The position numbers and the translations under genes were made by a program. This document shows, one piece after another, positions 1-9,160 of a DNA stretch of 34,544 bases (the stretch's first letter is position 1; each line of letters starts with the position of its first letter). The notes beneath the pieces are model-generated. The model ran no database searches. It was given only the letters and a program-made list of their open reading frames with translations, and was not told the origin of the DNA. The stretch is from the NCBI RefSeq assembly GCF_000208925.1, contig NW_001914934.1:27164-61707 (forward strand), written 5' to 3'. This DNA comes from Entamoeba histolytica HM-1:IMSS (Eukaryota > Evosea > Mastigamoebida > Endamoebidae).

Positions 1-870
1 CCATCTCCAATATTAGAAAAGAAACCAGTTAAAAAGAGTGTTAAAACTGGACATTCTAAAGGAGGTTTACAATTAGGTAAAAAGAAACAAGCAGAAACTA
101 TCATAGAAGAAATAAAGAAAGAGCAAGAAGAAAATACAAGTTCTAATGCTGTTGTTTCAGACCAAATTAAAGAAGAGAAGAAATTAATGGTTTCTAATGC
201 AATTGTAAAAGTTAGTGAAGAGTCACATATTACTGTTAGTGCTGAAACTAGTGCAGTTAATGTTGTATTAAATGGAACACTTGCAATTGCTGTTGCTGAA
301 GGAGTAGAAGCAGAAATGAAATTAGCACCAATTGGAGTTGTTGCTAAAGCACAAATGCATCCACACGTAGATCCAAAAGCATTTGTTGACCGTATATTAA
401 AATTAAAAGAAGGAAAAAAGTTAGCAGTTAATACACCAGCAGTTTATGTTAAATGGAATTATAAAGCAGAAGAATTTTCATTACCAATAACATTTACATG
501 TTGGCCTGCAGAAGCACAAAATGGATTAACATTATCAATGTCATATGAAGCAACACAAGAATTAAAAGGTGTTGTTGTTGAAATACCAAATCTTGCACCA
601 ATTACTGTAGTTAGTATTGATGGTAGTTTAGAGGTTACTGATAAAATTCAATGGATTATTGGAGATGTTAATGTTGGAAGTAATGGTTCATTAGAAATTG
701 AAATTTCAGGAGAAGGATTAGAAACATCAAAACTATTCCCTATTTGTGTTGAATATCTTCATGAACATACTCTTACTGGAAATGAGGTTGTAGAAGTAAT
801 TTCAAATGGTCAATCAATAGAATTTGAAAAAGAAGTTATGTTGAATGCAACATATCAAATAATACCTTAA
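1..870 (+). CDS. Coatomer subunit delta (delta-COP), 3' part
   Basis: The frame is open from base 1, so the gene begins upstream of the window; 289 codons are visible and the ATG at 187 is internal, not a start. The first part holds a low-complexity linker with GGLQLGKK, the kind of sequence that precedes the C-terminal domain in delta-COP. From about base 200 the translation follows the delta-COP mu-homology domain: AQMHPHVDPKAF, VKWNYKAEEFSLPITFTCWP and the closing strand ATYQII match family landmarks (TNPN/HPNVD, KWR...PLTINCWPSE). Delta-COP is a subunit of the COPI coat that retrieves proteins from Golgi to ER. The mu-homology domain is complete here. Identification is from recalled family motifs, not a search; another mu-homology adaptin is less likely because of the CWP motif and the linker. 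Confidence 0.85.
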   Translation, partial: PSPILEKKPVKKSVKTGHSKGGLQLGKKKQAETIIEEIKKEQEENTSSNAVVSDQIKEEKKLMVSNAIVKVSEESHITVSAETSAVNVVLNGTLAIAVAEGVEAEMKLAPIGVVAKAQMHPHVDPKAFVDRILKLKEGKKLAVNTPAVYVKWNYKAEEFSLPITFTCWPAEAQNGLTLSMSYEATQELKGVVVEIPNLAPITVVSIDGSLEVTDKIQWIIGDVNVGSNGSLEIEISGEGLETSKLFPICVEYLHEHTLTGNEVVEVISNGQSIEFEKEVMLNATYQIIP

Positions 871-952
871 ATTAGTATTGAAACATCAGAATTAGATTCT
901 TTTTTATAAATGAAAAGGAAATGATTATTTTAACCAATACTGATTTAACATA

Positions 953-1624
953 TTAATTTATTGTAGGTGAACCTTGAATTTGAAGAAGAAGTTGTTCTTT
1001 ATTTTCTAAGAATTTCTTTTTCTCTAATAAGAGATTTTGTAATGTTAAAAGGTGTAAATTTTCATTTTCAATATCGTTTTGTATTGGTATAGGGATTGAA
1101 GCAATCCAGTCATAAGGAAAATCATTATCTTTTAAAAATTGAATCAAAGCTTCAGAAACATTTGAGTTAGGTATGTTAAGTTTAACAATAAAATCACCAC
1201 GTTCTTCACTATTTTGTTGTTTTAATAATCCAAGTGAAGGGAAAATATAATGATCAGAGGTAAGTTGAGAAAGAGGAATATCTAAGACTTGTCCATCAAA
1301 ATAATCAATCGAAATGTTGTTTGCTGTTATATCTTCTAAACTAATTTCTCTTGTACACATTAAATTAGAATCATTTTCTGGGTCAATAAAAAAGTCAGGA
1401 TGATCTAAGACAGTTAAATGAAATTTAAGTGATACGTTTCTGACTGAGTCTGTGTATGAATAAATAACGTTTTGTTTTAGTGATGAATCAAGTTTTATTT
1501 TTACTTCAATTGATTGGTTTTTTGATTGAGAAGATTCAGTTAATTCAATTCCACAATAGTATTGTTGTAAGTTCAAAACATAACTTTTAATATTATCTTT
1601 TTGAGGTTGAGTTGCAAAAAACAT
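953..1624 (-). CDS. DnaJ C-terminal-domain protein without a J domain
   Basis: 223 residues from the ATG at 1624; an upstream TTG at 1648 extends the frame by 8 codons but is unlikely as a eukaryotic start. The sequence reads as the two beta-sandwich substrate-binding domains of a type II Hsp40: LQQYYCGIEL corresponds to the usual 'L-x-x-x-Y-x-G' opening of CTD-I, IEVKIKLDSSLKQNVIY to the 'v-I-p-G-x-k-d-G' stretch, HPDFFIDPENDSNLMC to 'HpvFeRdGnDL', EISLEDI to the start of CTD-II and RGDFIVKLNI to the final 'rGDLlV' strand. No J domain (no HPD), no Gly/Phe linker and no CxxCxGxG zinc fingers are visible, and no upstream exon was found in the 400 bases before the start. It could bind clients or dimerise without stimulating Hsp70. 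Degenerate Gly residues suggest a divergent or specialised protein. Its 3' end lies 82 bases from the convergent delta-COP gene. Confidence 0.6.
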   Translation of the reverse strand: MFFATQPQKDNIKSYVLNLQQYYCGIELTESSQSKNQSIEVKIKLDSSLKQNVIYSYTDSVRNVSLKFHLTVLDHPDFFIDPENDSNLMCTREISLEDITANNISIDYFDGQVLDIPLSQLTSDHYIFPSLGLLKQQNSEERGDFIVKLNIPNSNVSEALIQFLKDNDFPYDWIASIPIPIQNDIENENLHLLTLQNLLLEKKKFLENKEQLLLQIQGSPTIN

Positions 1625-2020
1625 TTTGAACCTTTTATAATTATTCAAGTTCTTTTTTTTTTAATCAGTTTTAATTTTTTATATAATGTTAAATTTTATT
1701 TCTTCTATACAAAGAAGTTTTTTATTAGTCATGTCATAAATAAAACATCGGCTTTCATATTAACTCAAGTTATCTTTATGTCTTTAGCAAGTAGAAGTGA
1801 TTCTTCATTATTATTGGAATAGTTTTATTTATTATTAATTTATTTTCAAAAATGACTCTTTTATTAAAAAACTAATTTTTTAATATATTAATTAATTTAT
1901 AATTTTATTAATATAATAACTTTTTCTATTAATAAATTATAATAGCTATTATACTATATATTTAATTATTATATTAGAAAATAAATTATTAATTTGTTAT
2001 TATATCTTTTTTTTTTATTT
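1625..2020. other. AT-rich spacer before the LINE
   Basis: About 400 bases of nearly pure A/T between the start of the DnaJ-like gene and the LINE. It contains long T runs (1653-1662 and around 2007-2016). No convincing coding sequence was seen; a 73-codon frame across 1601-1822 overlaps the DnaJ-like gene and is most likely chance. Confidence 0.6.
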
Positions 2021-2042
2021 TTTTATTTTAACAGTTATTGAC
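2021..2042 (+). repeat. Target-site duplication, left copy
   Basis: A 22-base T-rich sequence that begins TTTTATTTTAACAG and ends TTATTGAC is repeated without mismatch at 6828-6849. The two copies bracket the LINE exactly, and the next bases differ on both sides (GGGAG inside the element after the left copy, TATAA in flanking DNA after the right copy). Confidence 0.93.
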
Positions 2043-2058
2043 GGGAGATCCTTTTCCA

Positions 2059-3554
2059 ATGCAGGAAATACAACAAATTTTAATGCCATGGCTATTGTGT
2101 AAAACCTTAGAGTCTTGTAAAGAAAAGCAAACAAAACATAGAAATCCAAGGTCATACAATAAAAAAAGAAATGTCAATAGCAATAAATGGCATAACAATT
2201 ATAATAATAAAGGTAAACGATACACCAAGGAAAAAGGGTTTAGAAGACGAAAGACACAAAGAAAAACAAATAAAAAACAAGGTAAATACAATAATAATAA
2301 AGATTATACAAATAACAAATACAAATGGCTAACAATAAATGAGATACAAGAAAGAATAAAAAGAATAACAATGGAATGGAATGAAGGAGAATATAAAGAA
2401 ATACTCAAAAAGTAGGAAGGTAAGAGGAAAAAATGGTATGATATTCTTCAAGAAATATATTCAATCAAAAAGAAAAAGATAATTGAAAAGACGAAAGAAG
2501 AGTTTAAAGAAAAAACAAAAGATTGGGAAGAAAAAGACATTAAGGCTATAGAAGCAGAAATTAAAAACAAAAACCCAATTAAAGAAATGAATGAAATATG
2601 TAAAATTGCAAGAATAATAAATGAAACAGAAAGTATAAAGAAAGTACAAGAAGAAATAGAAAATAAAGAAGAAAAGATAGAAGAAGAAAAAGATAAAGAA
2701 GAAATAATTGCTCTGAAAAATCAAATTACTGAATTAAAAGAAAAAGTTAAAGAATTCAGTATGGAAAAAATGGAAGAAGATCAAGCCATCTCAGAAGAAA
2801 TGATGAGAAAAGCAAAAGAAATAGTTAGAAAAGAATTTGAAGAAGAAATTAAAGAAATGAAAACACAAATTAAAAAGATTCAAACGAATTATGAAGAAAT
2901 GAAGAAAGAAAATGAAAAACTCGAAGAAGAAAACTTAAAACTACAAGGAAAAATAAATGAGATAGAAGGAAAGAAAATCACAGAAGTAAATAATAAAGAA
3001 GAAAAAACCCTTGTATCCAAGCTAATAAAAAGAAGATGGAAAAAGAAAATGAAGGAATGAAAGAAGAAATTGAAAAGTTGAAAAAGAGAAACAAAATGCT
3101 AGAACAAAATGCAAACACATTAGAGAAGAAAATTGAAATGATAGAGGAAAATACTAAAGAATTAAAGAAAGAAATAAGAGATAAAGAAAAACAAATCTCT
3201 GAATATCAAGAAATTGTAATTAAAAACCAAGAAATTGCAGAAATAACAAGAGAAGAATTAAACAACACACAAAAAGAAAATGAAGCACAAAAACAAATAA
3301 TATCAAAACAACAAGATGATATTGAAAATTTTATTTCACAGAAGGAACTAGAGAAGAAGAAAACGATGACACTTGTGATAAATACACAACCAGTACTGAG
3401 GAAAACATCATCAGGGACAATGGAGATGAACGAAACTACTCCTATGAAAAAGACAGTAGTGGAAATCGAAGAAGAAAGCAAAGCACTGATTGTCAAAAAA
3501 CAAGAGATGATAATCAGACAAGAAATACAACAAAACAAAGAAATAGAATTTTAA
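2059..3554 (+). pseudogene. LINE ORF1 (nucleic-acid-binding/coiled-coil protein), broken
   Basis: The first ATG of the element is at 2059, 16 bases inside the boundary. The N-terminal ~120 codons are very basic and Asn/Lys/Arg-rich, as expected for RNA binding. A TAG at 2413-2415 interrupts the frame, but the same frame continues immediately with coiled-coil-like Glu/Lys-rich sequence to 3060. Around 3036-3057 the reading shifts to another frame (starting MEKENEGMKEE at 3036), which runs to the stop at 3552-3554. The total length of 1496 bases is one short of a multiple of three, which suits a single one-base deletion plus one nonsense change in an ORF of about 498 codons. The product of the intact family is thought to chaperone element RNA. 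Confidence 0.82.
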
Positions 3555-3559
3555 TTGAA

Positions 3560-6500
3560 GTGTTGTATTGTTTTGCAATTAATTGGTTAAATAAGAAATT
3601 ATATAAGAAATTAAGATGGGAACAAATTGAAAGTATAATAAAAGTGATAAACATCAATGTCAATAATAAAAATGAATATATTAAATATATTAAAATGTCA
3701 CATAAAATAAAAGAAAACATTAAACGATACATTAAAATGAAAGTAAATGATATAATAGAAGGAAGAGTAGAGTGTAATTCAATAATAAAAAACATCATAT
3801 TAAAGAATAACTCTACAGAAATTGATGAAGAATACTTTAACATTCTCATCAATAAAGTGAAAGAAATGAAAATAGAAAAATATGCAAACATTAATTACTA
3901 CTGGAAAAGAAAAGAAGCTGACCGATTAATAATGGAAATTAATAATAGATGGATATGGTCAGGAAGCAGAATGCAGGATCTGCAAGATGATATGAAGAGG
4001 ATTTCAATGGTTATGCACCTCTATCTCCAAAATAAAATAATAGGAGATAAATTTGATGAAATAAAAGAAATCCTAAATAAAATCAATAGACTAGAAGATT
4101 TGGTCAAGGGAAGAAAATGTACAGAATAAAGTGCATCATGAAATTAAATGAAAATGAAGAAGAATGAATAAAAGTTAAAGCACTAGAAAGAATAAAGTAC
4201 CTAAAATATATGATGACAATGATCAAAGAAAGAATTAAATTTAATAAAAATGAAATAATCAGAATCAATACAAATAAAATCATGTTTGATTCTAACAAGA
4301 AAATTAGAATAAGGAAGAAAGACCCAAAAAATGAAATATACCCAAATAACGATATTACTTTAGAATATTGGAAATGTTATATGAAACACAGGTGATATTA
4401 AATAAAGAGAATTGGAAAATAAAACAAATCACCTCGTGGAATGAAAGATATAGAAATTATGATAGTGTCATTATAACAATAAATGAATTAAATTTAAGTA
4501 TAATGAGAATAAGTAACTGGAAAACACCATGAATAGACACTATATATGGGTATTATTGGAAAAGAATGTCATCATCAAGAGAAATCATTCTTAGTATCTT
4601 TAATGAATGGTTGAACTTCATTCAAAACATCAAATTAGACATGGTAAGTGGAAGAACTTTATTAATCCACAAAGGAGGTGATAGGAACGACGTCACTAAT
4701 TATCGTCCTATCAGTTGTACAAATGTAATTATGAAAGTATTTACCTCCATATTAAAAGAAAAGATTCACAGAAGACTTAACATGAATTGTGAATCATTGA
4801 AAATTAGTAATAATCAATTGGGATGTAAGTTACAATCTTTAGCTGCTAAAGAAGGAATAATTAATAGTTATATGTTAAAGCAGAAAGAAGAAGAGAAATA
4901 CCCAAAATATGATGAGTCATATTATGACATTAAGAAAGCATATGACACAGTAAACCACGAATGGGTAATTGAATCATTAAAATATTTTAATGTAGAGGGT
5001 ATCATCATTGACATTATTGAAAGTATGATGACTAGATGGAAGATATTCATCGGTTATAAATTTAATGAATATCTAGGTAGTATTAAATTAAATAGAGGAA
5101 TTTTACAAGGTGATTCCTTATCCCCTCTACTCTTCATCATACAGATGAATGTAATTTCTCAAATCATCGAAGAGAAATTCCCAAAAACAAATCACACATT
5201 ATATATGGATGATTTGAGAATAATGACAGAAAGTAGTGAAGAAATGGGAATAATCCACAATGAAATTAAAGAAATAATAAGTTATATATTGAAATGAATG
5301 AGAAAAAGTCAGGAATGGTATTAAAAAACATTAAAGAAATACCAAATTGAATGCAAAACATCCACGTAATTGAATGTGAGGACTTGTATAAATACTTAGG
5401 AATATGGCAGTCCGATGAAATTGATGACACTTTCAATTGTAAAACCATCAAAGAAAAAATGAATCAAAAGATGGAAGAAATAAACACTGATGAAAGTAGT
5501 AATAGAAGATATATTACTAGAATAAACACTGAAGTAATCAATATCTTCAGATATTCAGCATCAGTTGTAAATTGGAAAATCACTGACCTAGATAAAATTG
5601 ATTTGGAGATAAGAAAATATTTAAGAAAGGCAAAATACAATGGTGAAACTCCAAAGATAGGTTATATGTCCCTCTAGAAGAAATGGGTGAAGGATTAATA
5701 AACATAAATGAAGAATATGTTATTGAATTAGTAAGAACAGTAATGTACTACTGTACCAGAGAAAGTGAAATAGGAAATAACATATTAGAGAGATGGTACA
5801 GTAAGAAAGGAATATGGAATAGAATTAAAAAAGCCCTAGGTCATAAAATCCCAGAAACAAAAATAGAAGAAATAATAAATGAAGGGATAGAAAAGAAAAA
5901 AGAAAAAGAAGTAGTAGTAGAAATAAAAAAAATTAATGACAAATACATCAAAAAATGGAAGTGTCATCAAATTAGTGGACACTTCAGAAGATGGTTTGAG
6001 TCAAAAGGAGTAGATAAAACTACTACAGTTAAAGCATGGAAGTCAATCAATATTAAGAAAAATTCATTTCTCCAATTAACTAAAATGCAAGATGGAGTAA
6101 TATTTTGTGGGTATAGAAAATCAAAAATAATGAAAAATGAAAGATTGAAATACTACACACTTTGTAAAGACAAGATAGCTACAGTAGAACACATTCTACT
6201 ATCTTGTATTTGTCATAAAAAATCACAAATGGAAAAACATGATAATATAGGCATAATAATATTGATTGATAAGAAAATACACAGGAAATAAACAATATAA
6301 AAAACCCCCATATGAAACAGTGTTCAAATATAAAGACATCACAATGATATGGAACAAACAAATAATGCATAAAAGTGAATGACAATATCACAAAATACCA
6401 GACATATATGTAGTAGATAAAAAGAATAAAACTAGTCTATTATTTGATATGACTATTGTGGCTGATCACAATATTAATGGAGTGTAAATGAAGAAAAGAA

Positions 6501-6814
6501 ATAAGTATAAGGAATTAAAGAATATTCTAATGAAAATAGAAAAGTTAAAATATGTCAGAATAAATGGAGTAGTAATCTCAATAAATGAATTAATAAATAA
6601 AGAAAGTATCAGACTAATCAAAGAATTAAAAATTGAAATTGACATCGAGAAAGAAATTAAAAACATTGTAATAAAAAACATGATGGATGTTATGGAATAC
6701 TGCGGAGATCACAATCAAACATACTCCGTAGAGCTACTAGAAGAAGAAGAAGAAGGGACGGGATTAGTCTCCCCTGAGCCAGGAAGAATAGAATCTATTT
6801 CTATTAATACTTAA
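3560..6814 (+). pseudogene. LINE ORF2 (reverse transcriptase plus endonuclease), broken
   Basis: Coding remnants switch frame at least four times: frame of 3560 up to 4129; of 4132 up to about 4393, with a TGA at 4165; of 4392 up to about 5290, with a TGA near 4532; of about 5290 up to 5677, with a TGA at 5348; and of 5683 up to 6291. Reverse transcriptase landmarks lie in the third segment: DVTNYRPISCTN, YDIKKAYDTVNH, GILQGDSLSPLLF and YMDD, followed by NEKKSGM. After the RT come a Cys/His finger remnant (LCKDKIATVEHILLSC) in which the expected first Cys is Tyr, and the endonuclease motif PDIYVV...LLFDM at 6398-6451. A TAA at 6485 cuts the last segment, whose frame then runs on to 6814, 13 bases from the element end. 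Many lesions imply an old insertion. Confidence 0.85.
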
Positions 6815-6827
6815 TTAATTGATTTTA

Positions 6828-6849
6828 TTTTATTTTAACAGTTATTGAC
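6828..6849 (+). repeat. Target-site duplication, right copy
   Basis: Perfect 22-base copy of 2021-2042. The lack of any mismatch contrasts with the many lesions inside the element. Confidence 0.93.
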
Positions 6850-7027
6850 TATAATATTCAATTTTCATAATTTATTTATTACTTATTGTTAATATTAAAA
6901 AGAGTAAAATTTTTAAAATTATTTTACTTCTATAAAAAAAAGAAGATAAATTAATTATTTCCATTCATTAGAAAAAGATTAAAATAATAATATTCATTAA
7001 ATAAATTAAAGAAAATAATTTTTTTAA

Positions 7028-7068
7028 AAATCTATTTTTATTTATTTTAAATAAATAAAAATAGATTT
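7028..7068. repeat. 41-base perfect palindrome
   Basis: The arms 7028-7047 (starting AAATCTATTTTTA) and 7049-7068 (ending TAAAAATAGATTT) are exact reverse complements over 20 bases, with a single T at 7048 between them. It lies 40 bases past the stop codon of the minus-strand gene at 7108-7934 and 179 bases beyond the LINE's right duplication. The rest of 6850-7107 is A/T-rich spacer with no gene. Confidence 0.9.
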
Positions 7069-7107
7069 AAATTCCATTAATAATTAAATAAATAATAAAA
7101 AAAGTAA

Positions 7108-7934
7108 TTAATTAATTTTAAAGAATTTATTAAGTTGTTTTATAGAATCATTTCCCCATTTCCAAACAATTGGACCATTTTTAAAGAAATGTTTTTTATC
7201 AATATCATTCCAAGACTGAGTAAGTAATTGGAAGAATTGAGCCAATTTTTTGTTATATGATGTCCATTCTTTTTTTTCTTCTTCATCGCAAACTCCAATA
7301 ATTTTTTCAATTAGTTGAATTTCCTATAAATAAGGTAATAATTAATTCACCTATTAGAATAATTATAATTATATTGAAATAATTAACAAACTTCATCAAC
7401 AGTAAGTTCTTTTGAAACATAAAGTAAAAAGAGTTGTAAAAATTTATCAGATGGATTTAATAATCCCCAATTACTTAATGCTGTAGAAATAACCATAATT
7501 AGATCATCCCAACCTAAAGAATATTCGTGTTGAAGATACGTTAAAACATATGATAATTTCTTTGCTCCTTCAGCATCATTTCCAAAGACATAAATAGCAG
7601 AATTTTCTGCTGGTTTACCATCAATATTACATTCAACTTCAGGAGTATTTTGAAATCCACCTAAATACTCACTAACATGAAAGATATCTTGATCACATAA
7701 ATCATTGTATATAAACTCAGCAATATCTCTTAAATCTTTTCCTTCAAATAATAATTTCATAATTGAATATCCAAATGCTTGTCCTACATCTACACCTAGG
7801 AGATACATTACTTCTCCAAATAAATTTAATGGAACTTGTTGTGATTTAATAGTATTTTTAATTGTTTCCCAGTCTGCAACTGATGCAAGTTGTTCAAATA
7901 CTTCAAACATTTTCTTTGATTCTGTACTGTTCAT
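7108..7934 (-). CDS. Hypothetical protein, two exons
   Basis: Exon 1 is 7934-7392 (181 codons), exon 2 is 7323-7108 (71 codons plus stop). Without splicing the frame would end two codons after GAA at the GTTTGTTAA that forms the donor site; removing 7324-7391 joins GAA to GAA in phase and gives 252 residues. The protein is acidic, soluble and probably mostly helical, with no signal peptide or membrane segment. Exon 2 ends in an aromatic-rich tail (FFKNGPIVWKWGND). I do not recognise the family; a helical-repeat (HEAT/MIF4G-like) fold is only a guess. The start lies 93 bases from the divergent thioredoxin-like gene, so the two may share a promoter region. The coding look of exon 2 (normal codon use, in-phase junction) supports the spliced model strongly. 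Confidence 0.75.
7324..7391 (-). other. Intron, 68 nt
   Basis: On the minus strand it starts GTTTGTTAATT and ends TTATTTATAG, phase 0. An earlier TAG inside (CTAATAG) is not used in this model. Confidence 0.85.
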
Positions 7935-8027
7935 GAAATTTTTTATGAATTTTGAGATGATAATAATTTTGTTATTTTTATTTTTTTATGAAAAATTTGT
8001 TTTACTAAAAACTACAAATTCATTTCA

Positions 8028-8519
8028 ATGAAACCAATTATTGTTCTTATTCTTTATATTTCTTTACTTGTTTATTCAAAAAAGATAGATGATATTTTAA
8101 AAGAAATTGATGATGAACAATCTCAAGACAATTTAAAAAATGGAATCTATGAATTATCATCTCAAACTTTTAGAAAAATGGTTAATGAAAAAAATTATAC
8201 ATTCGTTATGTTTTATGACCCAACTTGTCCTCATTGTAAAAAACTTATCCCTCGTTTTAATCAATTTGGTGTTATTCATAATAATCAACCAAACTTTAGA
8301 CTAGCCCGTCTCGATTGTGATTTGTACCACTCATATTGTCATAAACAAACTTTCTTAAAAGGATATCCATCATTATTTTTATTCTATAATAATTACATTT
8401 ATCCTGAATATTCTATGTCATATTCACCTGAGGCAATGAAAGATTGGATCGAACTAATGATTAAAACATCTAACAAAGATGAACACCTTGATGAACATCT
8501 TCAAAAGGTTGAACTTTAA
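8028..8519 (+). CDS. Secretory thioredoxin-fold protein with CPHC active site
   Basis: 163 residues. An N-terminal hydrophobic stretch (residues 3-16) followed by SKK reads as a signal peptide. The thioredoxin fold follows: FVMFYDPTCPHCKKLIP carries the redox motif CPHC in place of the CGHC usual for protein disulfide isomerases; CPHC is best known from bacterial DsbA. The cis-proline loop is GYPSLFLF. A second Cys pair (CDLYHSYC) is typical of PDI-type domains near the helix after the active site. The C-terminus is KVEL, which resembles but is not KDEL/HDEL, so weak ER retention is possible. Likely role: thiol oxidation or isomerisation in the secretory pathway. An Inr-like AAATTCA lies just before the ATG. 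The stop is 5 bases from the end of the convergent gene at 8525. Confidence 0.82.
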   Translation: MKPIIVLILYISLLVYSKKIDDILKEIDDEQSQDNLKNGIYELSSQTFRKMVNEKNYTFVMFYDPTCPHCKKLIPRFNQFGVIHNNQPNFRLARLDCDLYHSYCHKQTFLKGYPSLFLFYNNYIYPEYSMSYSPEAMKDWIELMIKTSNKDEHLDEHLQKVEL

Positions 8520-8524
8520 TTCAT

Positions 8525-9030
8525 TTAATTAGTATTAGTCATTGCATCAAGTTTTGTTTGAACAGTTGATGTCATTTTAATAGCATTTGATAATGATTGA
8601 TTAGTTTGTTGTGATAACTTTTTTGTTAATGAGTTAATGTCATTAACAAGCTTTTCAGAATCACTCATACTCTTTAAGGACATTTCATTAAATACATTAT
8701 TCATTTTTTTCATTTCATTTCCATGTTTTTCAATAGTTACATCTAATTCATTTCGTGCGTGAAGCACTTTGTCTTTATATTCATTTAATATTTCATTCAT
8801 CTCTTCTGAGTATTCCTTCATTTGTCCTTCTGAAATACACTTCATTAATGCCTCTTCATCAAGTTTTAATTGAGTTTCAATAAAATTGAATTGTTTTTGA
8901 ATATCAGTATATTTTTGAACTTTTTCCTGATCTACCTATTGAGTATTTTTTCTAGTGACAAATAATTTTTTAACAAACGAAATTTGTCTACAACTTGGAA
9001 ATTATTTTGTATTTGTTGGGTAATGCTCAT
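8525..9030 (-). CDS. Small coiled-coil protein, two exons
   Basis: Exon 1 is 9030-8979 (ATG, 17 codons plus one base); exon 2 is 8931-8525. Removing 8932-8978 joins TTT C to AT CAG in frame, giving 152 residues that begin MSITQQIQNNF. Without this intron the frame reaches a stop at 8938 upstream of the internal Met at 8845. Nearly the whole chain is predicted helical and hydrophilic with heptad-like spacing of L, M, I and V (for example MNEILNEYKDKVLHARNEL and LVNDINSLTKKLSQQ), no membrane segment and no catalytic motif. I cannot name a family; a cytoskeletal, tethering or kinetochore-type coiled-coil role would be guesswork. It is head-to-head with rtcB, 130 bases apart. Confidence 0.75.
8932..8978 (-). 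other. Intron, 47 nt, with tandem acceptors
   Basis: Begins GTTTGTTAAA and ends AATAGGTAG on the minus strand. Two TAG triplets lie four bases apart; only the second keeps the frame with exon 1. Confidence 0.8.
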
Positions 9031-9097
9031 GTAATTATTTATTCTCAATTATTAGTTTTGTTATCAATACACCTCTTTTTATTTTACTATATAATTA

Positions 9098-9132
9098 TAT
9101 TATTATTTATTATTATTTATTATTATTATTTA
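9098..9132. repeat. TTA microsatellite upstream of rtcB
   Basis: About 35 bases of imperfect TAT/TTA repeats lie 28 bases before the rtcB start, within the shared spacer of the divergent gene pair. Confidence 0.7.
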
Positions 9133-9160
9133 ACCAAAAAGACTCAAAAATCTTATTTCA

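Larger units (their letters stand above)
2043..6827 (+). mobile_element. Non-LTR retrotransposon of the EhLINE type, full length but inactivated
   Basis: The 4785-bp element lies between perfect 22-bp target-site duplications, so both ends are fixed. The length is close to the roughly 4.8 kb known for EhLINE elements. It carries two consecutive reading frames: a basic then coiled-coil ORF1 (2059-3554) and an ORF2 with reverse transcriptase (YMDD at 5202-5213), a degenerate Cys/His finger near 6164-6230 and a PD-X14-D endonuclease motif (6398-6448) downstream of the RT. That order, RT followed by a restriction-enzyme-like endonuclease, is typical of the R2/R4-like group to which EhLINEs belong. 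Both frames are interrupted many times, so this copy cannot make its own proteins. No poly(A) tail is present; the element ends just after the ORF2 stop. Base composition is A-rich on the plus strand, unlike neighbouring genes. Confidence 0.93.

Noticed and set aside
1601..1822. Plus-strand ORF overlapping the DnaJ-like start
   Set aside because: Overlaps a better-supported gene and is F/I/S-rich chance sequence.
4165..5350. In-frame TGA codons in ORF2 as a hint of TGA=Trp recoding
   Set aside because: Frameshifts and TAA/TAG stops are also present, one TGA sits where Gly is expected, and neighbouring genes use normal stops; decay explains it.
2461..6681. Several minus-strand F/I/S-rich ORFs inside the LINE
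   Set aside because: They are antisense shadows of Lys/Glu/Asn-rich LINE coding sequence.
9098..9132. CRISPR-like or regulatory tandem array
   Set aside because: It is a simple TTA microsatellite with no spacers.
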